Counted from the stretch's first letter, positions 26,886 to 36,909 are shown. The stretch is 64,000 bases of DNA from Mucilaginibacter geliditolerans (GCF_014200495.1 NZ_JACHBY010000002.1:124001-188000), one strand, 5' to 3'. Numbers and translations are program-made. The notes: generated from the letters alone by a model not told the origin.

Positions 26886-28226
26886 TTGAAAGTTAGAAGC
26901 CGGTTATCTATACAATTTACTTTGATGTTTGCCGTGTTAATGCTAATGGTGTTGACAGGCATCTATTTGTTTGCGGCACACAACCGGGTTAACACTTTTT
27001 TTGAAAAACTGGATGATCGCGCTACTACTGTCGCTCAATTTTACCTTGCCCAGGATAATCTATCCAATGAAAATTTTAAAGACGTACTCCGGAAATTCCC
27101 TCAGTCATTATCCGGCGAAACAATACGTATCTACAATGATCATTTCCAGTCACAATTTATTCCCGGCGGCGCTGTACATTGGGATGTAAACATCCTCAAA
27201 CAAGTTGTTAATCAAAGAAAGGTTCAATTTTTTCAGGATGACCGTCAGGTAACCGGTATTTATTATAAAGATAACTCCGGTAACTTTATAATAATGGTGG
27301 CGGCCATAGATGATTCCGGCTATCGTTATTTAAACGATTTGCGCCTGATTATGCTTTTCTTTTTCCTGGCAGCATTAGTGATCACCTATGTAATGGGTAG
27401 CGTATTTTCAAAGGTGGCTTTGCTGCCTATTGTAAAAATTACCCGTAATTTAAAAAGAATCAGATCTTCAAGTTTGGATCTAAGGTTACCCATCGCACCT
27501 AAAAAAACTGATGAAATTGATACATTATCGGTAACTATTAATCAGCTGCTTGAACATTTGGAGCAATCATTTGAAAGCCAGCGGTCGTTCATCGCCCACG
27601 CCTCTCACGAATTACGTACGCCTATAACCACTATACTCGGCGAAGCGGAAACTACCCTGGTGATGGATAGGTCAAAAAATGAATACCAGTCTTCGCTCAT
27701 CAACATTATCAGGGAAACAGAAAGACTTAACCAGATCATTAACAGCCTGATGGAACTGGTACAAACCGATACTGCTAACTATGAATTCCATAATATCAGC
27801 ATGGATGAGCTACTATGGGAGATAATAGATGAATTAAGCGGCGAAAATATAGATATACAATATAACCTGCCTGCAAACCGCACCAAATATACGTTACAGG
27901 GCAACAGGCAGTTACTTTTTATCGGCATTAATAATATCATTAAAAACGCCATCAAATTTTCCGGCAAACAAAAGGTTTACTGCGCATTATTTTGCGATGA
28001 GCATGGCGTAAACATAACCATACGCGATGAAGGCATCGGAATTGGACCAAAAGATATGAGCCGGATATTCCAGCCTTTTTACCGGGCACCTAATGCCTTA
28101 AATTATTCGGGGTATGGTATTGGTTTATCACTCACCCATAACATTGTAAAGCTGCATAATGGAATCATTAATGTTACCTCCACGCTACATAAGGGAACCA
28201 CCTTTCACGTGATTTTTCCGCATTAG
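26886..28226 (+). CDS. Sensor histidine kinase (CusS/CzcS-like)
   Basis: This 446-residue inner-membrane kinase has two membrane helices (LMFAVLMLMVLTGIYLFAAH about 13-32 and LIMLFFFLAALVITYVMGSV about 155-175) flanking a periplasmic sensor domain. A HAMP linker, the phosphoacceptor motif FIAHASHELRTPITTILGEA (His about 240) and an ATPase domain with IRDEGIGIG and GYGIGLSLTHN follow. The start is a TTG at 26886, kept because it gives the usual MKVRSRLSIQFT opening; the first ATG would cut into the first helix. It pairs with the regulator 23 bp upstream. The inducing metal cannot be read from sequence. Confidence 0.92.
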   Translation: MKVRSRLSIQFTLMFAVLMLMVLTGIYLFAAHNRVNTFFEKLDDRATTVAQFYLAQDNLSNENFKDVLRKFPQSLSGETIRIYNDHFQSQFIPGGAVHWDVNILKQVVNQRKVQFFQDDRQVTGIYYKDNSGNFIIMVAAIDDSGYRYLNDLRLIMLFFFLAALVITYVMGSVFSKVALLPIVKITRNLKRIRSSSLDLRLPIAPKKTDEIDTLSVTINQLLEHLEQSFESQRSFIAHASHELRTPITTILGEAETTLVMDRSKNEYQSSLINIIRETERLNQIINSLMELVQTDTANYEFHNISMDELLWEIIDELSGENIDIQYNLPANRTKYTLQGNRQLLFIGINNIIKNAIKFSGKQKVYCALFCDEHGVNITIRDEGIGIGPKDMSRIFQPFYRAPNALNYSGYGIGLSLTHNIVKLHNGIINVTSTLHKGTTFHVIFPH

Positions 28227-28247
28227 CGTATCATTCTTTAGTACCAC

Positions 28248-28296
28248 ATTAGAAAATTTTAATAACAATCTAATCACCGCCTAATGTGAGATTAAG
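28248..28296 (+). promoter_or_regulatory. Phased half-sites before the TolC-like gene
   Basis: ATTAGA (28248), TCTAAT (28269), CCTAAT (28280) and ATTAAG (28291) start 21, 11 and 11 bp apart, so they fall on one face of the helix. They resemble the operator at 26094-26130. They lie 70-120 bp before the ATG at 28369. This suggests that the efflux genes have their own promoter controlled by the adjacent OmpR-type regulator. Confidence 0.55.
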
Positions 28297-28368
28297 TATG
28301 TACTAATAGCGTAAGATTACTTTTGGCCATATCAGTTAAGATCATTTTTACAGGCTGATTATAGCATC

Positions 28369-29652
28369 ATGTGTTCAAAATTTGTTAAAGTTCTTTTATG
28401 TATAGTGGTTGGCTTGCTGCAGTCACAATCCGGTGCATTTGCGCAGGCGCCTGGCAATGACACGCTTAAGATCACGATACAGCAAGCCGAAGAACAGTTT
28501 GTTAAAAACAACCTCAGCTTAATTATACAGCATTATAATATTGCCAATGCCGACGCGCAGGTAATTACTGCCCGATTATTTAATAATCCTGATTTTAATT
28601 TTTCAAACGGTATTCATGCAACTGAAGTAAGTCAGGGCCCCGCTTATAAAGAGCAAGCTTTTGGCATTTCACAACTATTTATCACTGCTGGTAAACGAAA
28701 TAAGAATATACAACTGGCAAAAATTGGCGTTGAACAATCCAAATACCAGTTTTTCGATCTGCTCCGTACATTAAAATTTGCACTCCGGAGTGATTTTTAT
28801 ACTGTGTATTATCAGCGGTTATCTGCTAAGGTTTATGATGAAGAGATCGGCTCACTTAGTAAAACGCTTACAGCCTACAAGGATCAGTATGCCAAAGGTA
28901 ATATAGCCGAAAAAGAGTTATTGCGGATACAAGCACAGCTATACTCATTACAAGTGGAGTATACAGGTTTACTTACGGGTATAGATACTACTGAAAGTCA
29001 GCTTAAATTATTATTAAGGATTCCACCGGGTACTACAATTGCTCCTATTGTATCCCAGGATTTAAGCAGCGCAACTATTGTAACCAATGTGCCCTACCAG
29101 CAATTATTGGATTCAGCCTATGTTAACCGTTATGACCTCAGGCTGGCAAAAGCTACCGTTGATTACAATAACATAAACCTGCAATTGCAAAGAGCCACCG
29201 CAATACCCGATGTTTCCCTATCGCTTAATTACGACAAACTGGGTGGTTATGGTAATAATTATTTAGGTGGGGGAATTGAATTTAACCTGCCCTTTTTTAA
29301 CCGCAACCAGGGCGGAATAAAGCAGGCTCGCATTGCTATTGATCAAAGCAAAGTACAATTACAAAGCCAGCACGATCAGGTAGAAAGCGATGTAGCTACA
29401 AACTATAAAATAGCGCTGGTACAGGAGAAATTATATAACAGCCTCGACCCGAAGTTTAAGCCTGAGTTTTCACACCTGATTGGCGAGGTATATAAAAATT
29501 ATGAAAACAGGAATATAGGCTTGCTTGAATTCCTGGATTATTATGATACCTATAAAACAAATACACTACTGATCAACAACCTGCTGTTAAATCGCATTAC
29601 GGCTCTTGAACAACTCAATTACGTTACAGGCACACCTTTTTTCAATCAATAA
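28369..29652 (+). CDS. TolC-family outer-membrane efflux channel (CusC/CzcC-like)
   Basis: This 427-residue protein has a signal peptide (LLCIVVGLLQSQSGAFAQ) and the two-fold repeated helical outer-membrane-efflux architecture: LKITIQQAEEQFVKNNLSLII at the start, long coiled helices near YKDQYAKGNIAEKELLRIQAQ, then YDLRLAKATVDYNNINLQLQ, and IPDVSLSLNYDKLGGYGNNY at the second barrel half. It is the exit channel of the pump formed with the next two genes. The adaptor start lies 16 bp after its stop, so they form one operon. Confidence 0.92.
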   Translation: MCSKFVKVLLCIVVGLLQSQSGAFAQAPGNDTLKITIQQAEEQFVKNNLSLIIQHYNIANADAQVITARLFNNPDFNFSNGIHATEVSQGPAYKEQAFGISQLFITAGKRNKNIQLAKIGVEQSKYQFFDLLRTLKFALRSDFYTVYYQRLSAKVYDEEIGSLSKTLTAYKDQYAKGNIAEKELLRIQAQLYSLQVEYTGLLTGIDTTESQLKLLLRIPPGTTIAPIVSQDLSSATIVTNVPYQQLLDSAYVNRYDLRLAKATVDYNNINLQLQRATAIPDVSLSLNYDKLGGYGNNYLGGGIEFNLPFFNRNQGGIKQARIAIDQSKVQLQSQHDQVESDVATNYKIALVQEKLYNSLDPKFKPEFSHLIGEVYKNYENRNIGLLEFLDYYDTYKTNTLLINNLLLNRITALEQLNYVTGTPFFNQ

Positions 29653-29668
29653 AAAAATAAGTTTCCTC

Positions 29669-30769
29669 ATGAAGAGATCAACTATAAAAAATAACACACT
29701 CATTATCCTATCACTTGCATTGTTATGGAGTATTTGCTCCTGCCATACCGCAACTGACGACGACACAAGGGCACCGTACGTTGTACCTGATTCTTTAATG
29801 AATACACTAAAAGTTGATACGGTAAAGGTTGGAGCTATTACTGATGCCATAAAATTTAATGGCCTCGTAAACTTTAATACCGATAAGGTTGTAAACGTTT
29901 TTCCGCTGGTTAGTGGTAATGTGCAGGATATTGGTGTTGCACCCGGCGACTATGTAAAAGCAGGACAGGTGTTAGGTTTAGTAAAAAGCGCCGAAGTAGC
30001 CACCTATAATGCTGCGCTGGTTAATGCTGAAACCAATGTGCAGCTTACCGCAAGGCAGTTGGATCAGCAAAAATCACTGTACAACAGCGGCCTGGCATCA
30101 CAGGTTGATATAACTAATGCGCAGGTTACCTACCAACAGGCTGTTGCCGCCAAAATTGCAGCCGAAAAGATATTGAGCATTAACGGAAATAATAAAAATG
30201 GTGAATTCGCTATAAAATCGCCCATTGATGGCTTCATCGTTCAAATGAATATCTCTAATGGTATGGCCATACGTACGGATAATAACGGGGGCCTTTTTAC
30301 CATATCTGACCTTAAAAATGTTTGGATTGAGGCAAATGTTTATGAGGCAAATATAGGCAAAGTACGCCAGGGCGATACGGTACAGGTTACCACCATTGCT
30401 TATCCGGATAAGGTTTTTGCCGGCAAGGTTGATAAGATCATGAATGTGCTTGATCCTACCAGTAAGACCATGAAAATGCGTGTGGTAATGCCAAACCCGG
30501 GTTATTTATTAAAGCCGCAAATGTTTGCTACCGTAACGCTTAATGATCATGAAAACAAACAGGCCATATCAGTATCGGCAAAAGCATTGGTTTTTGATAA
30601 CAGCCAGTACTATGTAATTGTGATAACCGGCAAAAAAGATGTACAGATAAGACCTGTGCAAGTAATCAGCAACAACGGAACAACAGCTTATATACAAAGC
30701 GGCCTTAAACCCGGCGAAAGGGTAATAGCATCAAACGCTATACTCATTTATGGTTCGCTAAACAATTAA
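29669..30769 (+). CDS. RND efflux periplasmic adaptor (CusB/CzcB-like)
   Basis: This membrane-fusion protein of 366 residues has a lipoprotein-type leader (IILSLALLWSICSC). A biotinyl-lipoyl-like half (VFPLVSGNVQDIGVAPGDYV), a helical hairpin (AALVNAETNVQLTARQLDQQ), the second lipoyl half (AIKSPIDGFIVQMNIS), and beta-barrel and membrane-proximal domains follow. The start at 29669 is chosen because an earlier ATG at 29606 would overlap the TolC-like gene and lack a signal sequence. No His- or Met-rich metal-binding extension is present, so specificity is not evident. Confidence 0.92.
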   Translation: MKRSTIKNNTLIILSLALLWSICSCHTATDDDTRAPYVVPDSLMNTLKVDTVKVGAITDAIKFNGLVNFNTDKVVNVFPLVSGNVQDIGVAPGDYVKAGQVLGLVKSAEVATYNAALVNAETNVQLTARQLDQQKSLYNSGLASQVDITNAQVTYQQAVAAKIAAEKILSINGNNKNGEFAIKSPIDGFIVQMNISNGMAIRTDNNGGLFTISDLKNVWIEANVYEANIGKVRQGDTVQVTTIAYPDKVFAGKVDKIMNVLDPTSKTMKMRVVMPNPGYLLKPQMFATVTLNDHENKQAISVSAKALVFDNSQYYVIVITGKKDVQIRPVQVISNNGTTAYIQSGLKPGERVIASNAILIYGSLNN

Positions 30770-30795
30770 ACTAACATTATTAAAATATATAAATA

Positions 30796-33700
30796 ATGAT
30801 AAAAGTTCTTAAAGGCATCATCGGGTTCTCGCTAAAAAATAAATACTTCATTTTATTTTTGGCCGGATTACTCGTTGTAGCGGGTATCATCACCTTTATG
30901 CAAATGCCAATAGAGGCATTCCCCGATGTAACGAATACCGAAATTGATATTATTACCCAATGGCCGGGCCAAAGTGCCGAAGAGGTTGAAAAACTGGTTA
31001 CCATTCCAATAGAGATCGCGCTAAACCCGGTTCAGAAAAAGGTAAGTCTGCGCTCTACTACCATATTTGGTTTAAGCTATGTGAAGGTGATATTTGACGA
31101 TCAGGTAGAGGATCAGGAAGCAAGGCAGCAAGTTATGTTTTTACTGGGTAATGCTGCATTACCTACCGGTATCACACCATCGGTACAACCGCCAACAGGC
31201 CCAACAGGCGAGATTTTCAGGTATACACTAAAAAGCACTTTCAGGGATGTAAGGGAATTAAAGACCATACAGGATTGGGTAATCGACCGCCGCTTGAGGG
31301 CTATCCCCGGCATTGGCGACATCAATAGCTTTGGCGGTAAAACAAAGACCTATGAAATAACTGTCGATCCCGGAAAACTTGCCACATTAGGCATCACTCC
31401 TTTGGATGTTTATGCTGCCGTACAAAAAACCAATATCAATGTAGGCGGCGACATGATCACGCAGAATAATCAGGCCTTCGCTGTAAGAGGTTTGGGGCTG
31501 ATAAAGGATGTTAATCAAATAAAAAATATTGTCATCAGTAACAACAACGGTGTACCAGTTTTGGTAAATGATGTAGCAAGTGTCGACATTTCAAATGTGC
31601 CCCGTTTGGGATGGGTTGGCCGCAGCGATGCTATTATTGATAAAGACGGCAAAAGACAGGTAAAAGATGATGAAGATGCTGTAGAGGCGATCATTGTTAT
31701 GCGCAAAGGTAGTAACCCTACTGAGGTTGTAAGCGCTTTAAAAGCAGAGATCAACAAGCTAAACAATGATGTACTGCCTGCTGATACCAAGATAATACCC
31801 TATTATGACCGCTCCGACCTGATCGGTTATGCCACCCATACGGTGCTGCATAACCTTATTGAAGGTATATTACTGGTAACTTTCCTGGTATCGTTATTCA
31901 TGTTCAACTGGCGAACAACGCTTATCGTTTCCATTATTATTCCGCTGGCCCTGCTCTTTGCTTTCATTTGCCTGCATCTGATGGGTATGTCGGCTAATTT
32001 ACTCTCTTTGGGCGCTGTAGACTTTGGGATAATTATAGATGGTGCCGTGGTTATGGTTGAGGGCATGTTTGTGATACTTGATCACAAAGCCATGCAAATG
32101 GGCATGGACCGCTTTAACAAAGTGGCCAAACTTGGCATCATTAAAAACAATGGTGCGGTATTGGGCAAAGCTATCTTCTTTGCAAAACTCATCATCATTA
32201 CCGGTTTACTCCCTGTATTCGCCTTTCAAAAGGTGGAAGGTAAGCTATTTTCTCCCCTGGCCTATACACTGGGCTTTGCACTGTTGGGCGCATTAATCAC
32301 CACACTTACACTCGTGCCTGTACTTATCAGCATGCTACTTAAAAAGAATGTGCATGAAAAGCATAACCCTTTTGTACACGCTTTATCGGGTTTTATGCTT
32401 TTTGGCTTTACCAAAGCTTTCAGGTATAAAACGCTTGTGGTTGTTGTCTCATTTATAGTTATGGCAATAGGATTATTCTCTTTCAAATTTCTGGGCAGCG
32501 AATTTTTACCAGAACTGGATGAAGGTGCCATATGGCTGAGGGTGCAATTACCTTATAGTGTATCACTCGATAAATCAGTAGAAACAGCAAAACAGGTACG
32601 ATCAATATTAATGACTTTTCCGCAAGTGCAATATGTGGTTTCGCAGACAGGACGCCCCGATGATGGTACCGATGTGGCGGGCTTTTATAATAATGAATTT
32701 GATGTGCTGATGTATCCCGAAGATGACTGGAAACCAAAAGTTACAAAGGAAGAACTGATAGCACAGATGAATAAGAAGCTATCCATATTACCGGGTGCTG
32801 ATCTGAATTTTTCCCAGCCTATCAGTGATAACGTGGAGGAAGCGGTATCTGGTGTGAAAGGTTCCATTGTGGTAAAGGTATATGGTGATTCGCTCAATTA
32901 TATGGAGGGAAAAACCGATGAGATTTACAATGTATTGAAAGGCATAAGGGGAATAGAGGATTTGGGCGTATTGAAAAGTATTGGCTTGCCCGAGCTGGAT
33001 ATCAACCTCGACCAGCAAAAAATGGCAAAGTACGGCGTATCAACCTCAGATGCAAATGCGGTGATAGCTATGGCTATTGGCGGTACTGCAGCCTCCACCT
33101 TATATGAAGGCGTCAGGACTTTTGATATCAGGGTACGTTTCCCGGCAGCCTTCCGCGGAACGCCTGATGATATTGGCAATCTGCTGGTACCTACCCAAAG
33201 CGGTTCAAAAGTACCTGTTAAGGAAATTGCCAGTATCACGCAAAAAACCGGTCCTTGCCTCATTTTCAGGGATGAGAATGAGCGCTTTGCAACCCTTAAA
33301 TTTTCTATCCGAGGCAGGGATATGGGTAGCACAATTAGCGAAGCGCAGCAAAAAGTTAACGCTAAAGTTAAACTGAAACGGGGCTATCACATGGCCTGGC
33401 AAGGTGACTTTGAAAACCAGCAACGTGCTGAAAAGCGGTTAACCCAGGTTGTGCCGGTAAGTTTAGCGCTCATATTTTTATTGCTGTTTGTAATGTTTGG
33501 CAATTTTAAAGATGCCGCACTGGTATTCCTGAACGTTCCCTTTGCCATAGTAGGCGGTATTGCGGCTTTACTCATAACAGGTACCAATTTCAGTATATCG
33601 GCAGGTATTGGTTTCATTGCCCTGTTTGGTATTTGCATACAGGATGGCGTACTGCTTATTACCGTATTCAAACAAAACCTGGAGACCATACGGGGCGAAC

Positions 33701-33948
33701 GCCTCACGCTATACACAGCTATAAAGCTGGGTGTAAACTCCAGGATCAGGCCCGTAATGATGACAGCCCTGATGGCTGCTATAGGCCTGTGTCCTGCCGC
33801 ACTTTCGCATGGTATAGGTTCTGAAAGTTCAAGGCCATTAGCCAGGGTAGTAATTGGTGGTATCCTATGCGCAATGGTGTTTAGCCTTTGGGTTTTCCCT
33901 TTAATTTTTGGTTGGGCTTATCGTAAAGTTGATGATACAACAAGATAA
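30796..33948 (+). CDS. CzcA-type heavy-metal efflux RND transporter
   Basis: This 1050-residue inner-membrane pump has the full RND layout: first helix (YFILFLAGLLVVAGIITFMQ), periplasmic loops (PGIGDINSFGGKTKTYEI), a helix bundle around 350-540 and its repeat around 870-1040. Transmembrane helix 4 carries DFGIIIDGAVVMVEG (about 405-420). This matches the DFGxxxDGAVxxxEN signature used for pumps of divalent cations (Zn, Co, Cd, Ni) rather than the Cu/Ag type, except that the final Asn is Gly. It starts 26 bp after the adaptor. The operon regulators resemble metal sensors, so a divalent metal is the likely substrate. Confidence 0.93.
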   Translation: MIKVLKGIIGFSLKNKYFILFLAGLLVVAGIITFMQMPIEAFPDVTNTEIDIITQWPGQSAEEVEKLVTIPIEIALNPVQKKVSLRSTTIFGLSYVKVIFDDQVEDQEARQQVMFLLGNAALPTGITPSVQPPTGPTGEIFRYTLKSTFRDVRELKTIQDWVIDRRLRAIPGIGDINSFGGKTKTYEITVDPGKLATLGITPLDVYAAVQKTNINVGGDMITQNNQAFAVRGLGLIKDVNQIKNIVISNNNGVPVLVNDVASVDISNVPRLGWVGRSDAIIDKDGKRQVKDDEDAVEAIIVMRKGSNPTEVVSALKAEINKLNNDVLPADTKIIPYYDRSDLIGYATHTVLHNLIEGILLVTFLVSLFMFNWRTTLIVSIIIPLALLFAFICLHLMGMSANLLSLGAVDFGIIIDGAVVMVEGMFVILDHKAMQMGMDRFNKVAKLGIIKNNGAVLGKAIFFAKLIIITGLLPVFAFQKVEGKLFSPLAYTLGFALLGALITTLTLVPVLISMLLKKNVHEKHNPFVHALSGFMLFGFTKAFRYKTLVVVVSFIVMAIGLFSFKFLGSEFLPELDEGAIWLRVQLPYSVSLDKSVETAKQVRSILMTFPQVQYVVSQTGRPDDGTDVAGFYNNEFDVLMYPEDDWKPKVTKEELIAQMNKKLSILPGADLNFSQPISDNVEEAVSGVKGSIVVKVYGDSLNYMEGKTDEIYNVLKGIRGIEDLGVLKSIGLPELDINLDQQKMAKYGVSTSDANAVIAMAIGGTAASTLYEGVRTFDIRVRFPAAFRGTPDDIGNLLVPTQSGSKVPVKEIASITQKTGPCLIFRDENERFATLKFSIRGRDMGSTISEAQQKVNAKVKLKRGYHMAWQGDFENQQRAEKRLTQVVPVSLALIFLLLFVMFGNFKDAALVFLNVPFAIVGGIAALLITGTNFSISAGIGFIALFGICIQDGVLLITVFKQNLETIRGERLTLYTAIKLGVNSRIRPVMMTALMAAIGLCPAALSHGIGSESSRPLARVVIGGILCAMVFSLWVFPLIFGWAYRKVDDTTR

Positions 33949-33992
33949 TATAAAAATACTTAATACCCCTAAGTTCTATTGAGTTTGTTGAA

Positions 33993-34015
33993 GGCGGTGC
34001 AGTTTTTGCACCGCC
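33993..34015. terminator. Hairpin after the RND operon
   Basis: GGCGGTGCA (33993-34001) and TGCACCGCC (34007-34015) form a perfect 9-bp GC-rich stem with a 5-base loop, 45 bp after the CzcA-type stop. There is no long T run after it, so termination may be partial. It separates the efflux genes from the barrel gene at 34065. Confidence 0.65.
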
Positions 34016-34064
34016 GGATACAATTATCTAAAATGCATTATGGTAAAATTTTAACCCGATTATT

Positions 34065-35705
34065 ATGAAGACTGTTTACCTGCTAAGAAAATATAAGTTC
34101 CTTGTTATACTATTATTCTTATATCTCATTCAGATTCCTTCATCATTTGGGCAATCCCAATATCAGCCCTATTCGTATGATTTTTATCAGAAACTGGATG
34201 CTGATGCCTATTCAACTACCACCCGTGAGCATACTTCATTAAGACCTTTTTTTGTGGATGATTCGATCTTAAAAGTTCATTATGATTCACTAATGAACCT
34301 GAATAATGATGGTAAAAAACACAGCTGGGGCTATAATAAACTATTCAACGAACACCTGATCGATATTAAATCAGCCAACAGTACTTTTTATGCTGATCTC
34401 TTACCCGATTTTACCATGGGTAAAAATTACCTGGGTGGTAAGGAAAGTACTTCACTGGTATCCTACGGATTTCAATTTGGCGGTTCTATAAGCAATAAGT
34501 TCTCTTACAATTTTACCGGTTTTGAAAACCAGGGTAATTTCCCGGAATACATATCAACCTATATCAACCAAACAGGCATGATCCCGGGCCAGGCACGTGC
34601 CAAAATATATGGACTGGACAGCTACGATTGGCAGGACTATACCGCCAATGTATCCTTCACGCCCAATAAATACCTGAATATTACCTTAGGGCATGATAAA
34701 ACGTTTATAGGCGATGGCTACCGCTCAACCCTTTTATCTGATTACGCCTCACCATACCCCTTCCTGAAATTAACGGCCGACCTGGGTAATGTAAAGTATA
34801 TGGTGATGTGGGCCTATTTTAATGACCCGATCGATCTGGATGCCAACGGCAATGACCGGACAAAATGGGGTGTTTTTCATTATTTAGACTGGAATGTAAG
34901 TAACTGCCTTTCCTTCGGTTTCTTTGATTCTATCATCTGGTATAACAGGGACAATGCCGGTAATTACCGTGGTTTTGATGTTACTTATTTAAACCCTGTA
35001 ACATTCCTTCGTCCGCTTGAAGCATCAAATGGATCGCCTGATAACGCTTTGATTGGCTTTACCGGTAAATACAAGATCACTAACGGTATAACACTCTATA
35101 GCCAATTTGCACTGGATGAATTTGAAGCAAAAAACTTCTTTTCAGACAACGGCAGTTCACGTAATAAATATGCATGGCAAGCCGGTTTTAGAGGAGCTAA
35201 TATATTTAATGTAAAGGGTTTAAATTACCTGGTAGAGATGAATAATGCTAAACCCTATACTTATTCTGAGCGCGGTCCGATTCTCAGCTATACCGCAAAC
35301 GGTGAACCATTGGGCCAGCCATGGGGTGCTAACTACCGCGAAGTGGTTGCATTGCTAAACTACAGCTACAAAAGGTTTGATTTTTCACTGGAAGGTGATT
35401 TTGGGTATTACGGGCTGGATATAGATGGACTGAATTATGGAAAAGATCCATTCCAGGACTATACTACCCCGGCAAAAACATTAGGCAATTTTACCGGGCA
35501 GGGATTAAGCACACACATGTATTATGCTGATAGTAAAATTGCTTATATAATCAACCCTAAATATAACCTGCGCATAGAATTAGAAGGCCTGTACCGCGAC
35601 GAAGTAAACAGTCAGTTCAGCGATAAAACAGCCTTGATAAGCATCGGTATTCGCAGCTCATTCAGGGCGATATATACCGATCTAGCCAACTTTCAAACGC
35701 ATTAA
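34065..35705 (+). CDS. Outer-membrane barrel protein, RemB/Wzi-like
   Basis: This 546-residue exported protein has a signal peptide ending near SSFGQ. A region YQKLDADAYSTTTREHTSLRP is followed by a long run of alternating beta strands. The segment FIGDGYRSTLLSDYASPYPF and the following 'lkLta.lGnvkYmvmwa' pattern resemble gliding-motility RemB-type and capsule-assembly Wzi-type barrels of Bacteroidota. The function here is not established. It is followed 11 bp downstream by another barrel gene. A link to the metal-efflux operon is possible but a hairpin lies between them. Confidence 0.6.
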   Translation: MKTVYLLRKYKFLVILLFLYLIQIPSSFGQSQYQPYSYDFYQKLDADAYSTTTREHTSLRPFFVDDSILKVHYDSLMNLNNDGKKHSWGYNKLFNEHLIDIKSANSTFYADLLPDFTMGKNYLGGKESTSLVSYGFQFGGSISNKFSYNFTGFENQGNFPEYISTYINQTGMIPGQARAKIYGLDSYDWQDYTANVSFTPNKYLNITLGHDKTFIGDGYRSTLLSDYASPYPFLKLTADLGNVKYMVMWAYFNDPIDLDANGNDRTKWGVFHYLDWNVSNCLSFGFFDSIIWYNRDNAGNYRGFDVTYLNPVTFLRPLEASNGSPDNALIGFTGKYKITNGITLYSQFALDEFEAKNFFSDNGSSRNKYAWQAGFRGANIFNVKGLNYLVEMNNAKPYTYSERGPILSYTANGEPLGQPWGANYREVVALLNYSYKRFDFSLEGDFGYYGLDIDGLNYGKDPFQDYTTPAKTLGNFTGQGLSTHMYYADSKIAYIINPKYNLRIELEGLYRDEVNSQFSDKTALISIGIRSSFRAIYTDLANFQTH

Positions 35706-35716
35706 TTTCAAAAAAC

Positions 35717-36811
35717 ATGATTAAAAAGTTCTACTTACTCCTCATCTTTTCTTTTTTAACATCCGCGGTTGCTTTCGCGCAGCAAACAAATTTTATAGAT
35801 CAGGAAATTATTTCAGGAGATACCAGTAAAATAAGTACCACAAATACAGGTTCGGTTGATTTTCATTTCAACGCACTTGGCTGGCTGGATAATCGGGAGT
35901 ACAAGGCCTTTATCCCCCGATCCCGCACCTATTCAGGCACACGTACAGAGATTGATTTTGGGTTGAATATAGACAGCCTGAACCATTTTATTGTTGGTAC
36001 AAACGCCATACACGAGTTTGGCGCCATACCATATTTTTTAAATGCTGTTCCGGTAGCTTATTACAATTTTAAAAATGCACACTGGTTATTTAATGCCGGT
36101 GAATTTCCGCGTGCCGGCTTAATCGACGATTATCCACGCGCCATGCTGAATGACACCCTAATGTACTACCGCCCTAATGTGGAAGGCTTACTGGCAAAAT
36201 ACAGCTCTAACAATTTTACTGAAACAGGCTGGATAGATTGGGTAAGCCGCCAAACCGACACCCAGCGCGAGGAGTTTTTATTTGGTGCCGAAGGTAAATA
36301 CACCCCTAATACCGAAAGCCCGTTCTATATCAGGAATTATTTTTTAGAAGAACATGATGCCGGTGCTGCCATACTACAGCCCGATGATCATATTTTTGAC
36401 AATGTATCTATCGAGATACGATTAGGGTTAGATTTCAGCCATAAAACTGTATTTGATTCCTTGTCATTTGAAGCAGGAAACCTGTCCTCTTTCTTAAGGG
36501 AACGCGGCGTTACCGGTTGGCAAACTAAAAACGGCTTTGTATTTAGCGCTTATGCCGGCTATCATCGTTTTGGCATATTCGAAGAGTTTTATAAAGGGCA
36601 GGGCAGCATTATTTATTATGGCGATTCTTATTACGAAAAATCATTTTATAACAGGATAGACCTGAGCTGGACGCCCTTTTTATCAGGCCGGGTTAAAGGC
36701 CAGTTTATAGCCAGTTTCCACTTCTCTCCCGGTCACTTCAATGACAATCAGGAAGTTTTCAGGGTGACCTATGACATCGGAAGAAAAACAATAGCCAGGT
36801 TTAAGGATTAA
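35717..36811 (+). CDS. Putative outer-membrane beta-barrel protein
   Basis: This 364-residue protein has a signal peptide (FYLLLIFSFLTSAVAFAQ). The body is strand-rich with many aromatic residues at alternating positions: VDFHFNALGWLDNREYKAF, FVFSAYAGYHRFGIFEEFY, and a C-terminal VTYDIGRKTIARF with a late Phe. I do not recognise a named family. It starts 11 bp after the preceding barrel gene, so the two are co-transcribed and may act together at the cell surface. It ends at a strong hairpin at 36864-36909. Confidence 0.5.
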   Translation: MIKKFYLLLIFSFLTSAVAFAQQTNFIDQEIISGDTSKISTTNTGSVDFHFNALGWLDNREYKAFIPRSRTYSGTRTEIDFGLNIDSLNHFIVGTNAIHEFGAIPYFLNAVPVAYYNFKNAHWLFNAGEFPRAGLIDDYPRAMLNDTLMYYRPNVEGLLAKYSSNNFTETGWIDWVSRQTDTQREEFLFGAEGKYTPNTESPFYIRNYFLEEHDAGAAILQPDDHIFDNVSIEIRLGLDFSHKTVFDSLSFEAGNLSSFLRERGVTGWQTKNGFVFSAYAGYHRFGIFEEFYKGQGSIIYYGDSYYEKSFYNRIDLSWTPFLSGRVKGQFIASFHFSPGHFNDNQEVFRVTYDIGRKTIARFKD

Positions 36812-36863
36812 TAAAAATTGCTGATTAAGGCACTTCGCAAGACCTACAAAACACTGTAGTTAA

Positions 36864-36909
36864 AATATTAAGGCCGACTTTAAATACACTTAAAGTCGGC
36901 CTTAATATT
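36864..36909. terminator. Bidirectional terminator hairpin
   Basis: AATATTAAGGCCGACTTTAA (36864-36883) is followed by a 6-base loop and its exact 20-base reverse complement (36890-36909). The AT-rich ends provide U runs in both directions. It lies between the convergent barrel gene and the gluconate-dehydrogenase-subunit gene and probably stops both. Confidence 0.85.

Noticed and set aside
28369..33948. RND pump as exporter of the RiPP product
   Set aside because: The pump carries divalent-metal signatures and its own metal-type two-component regulators, so metal efflux explains it better.
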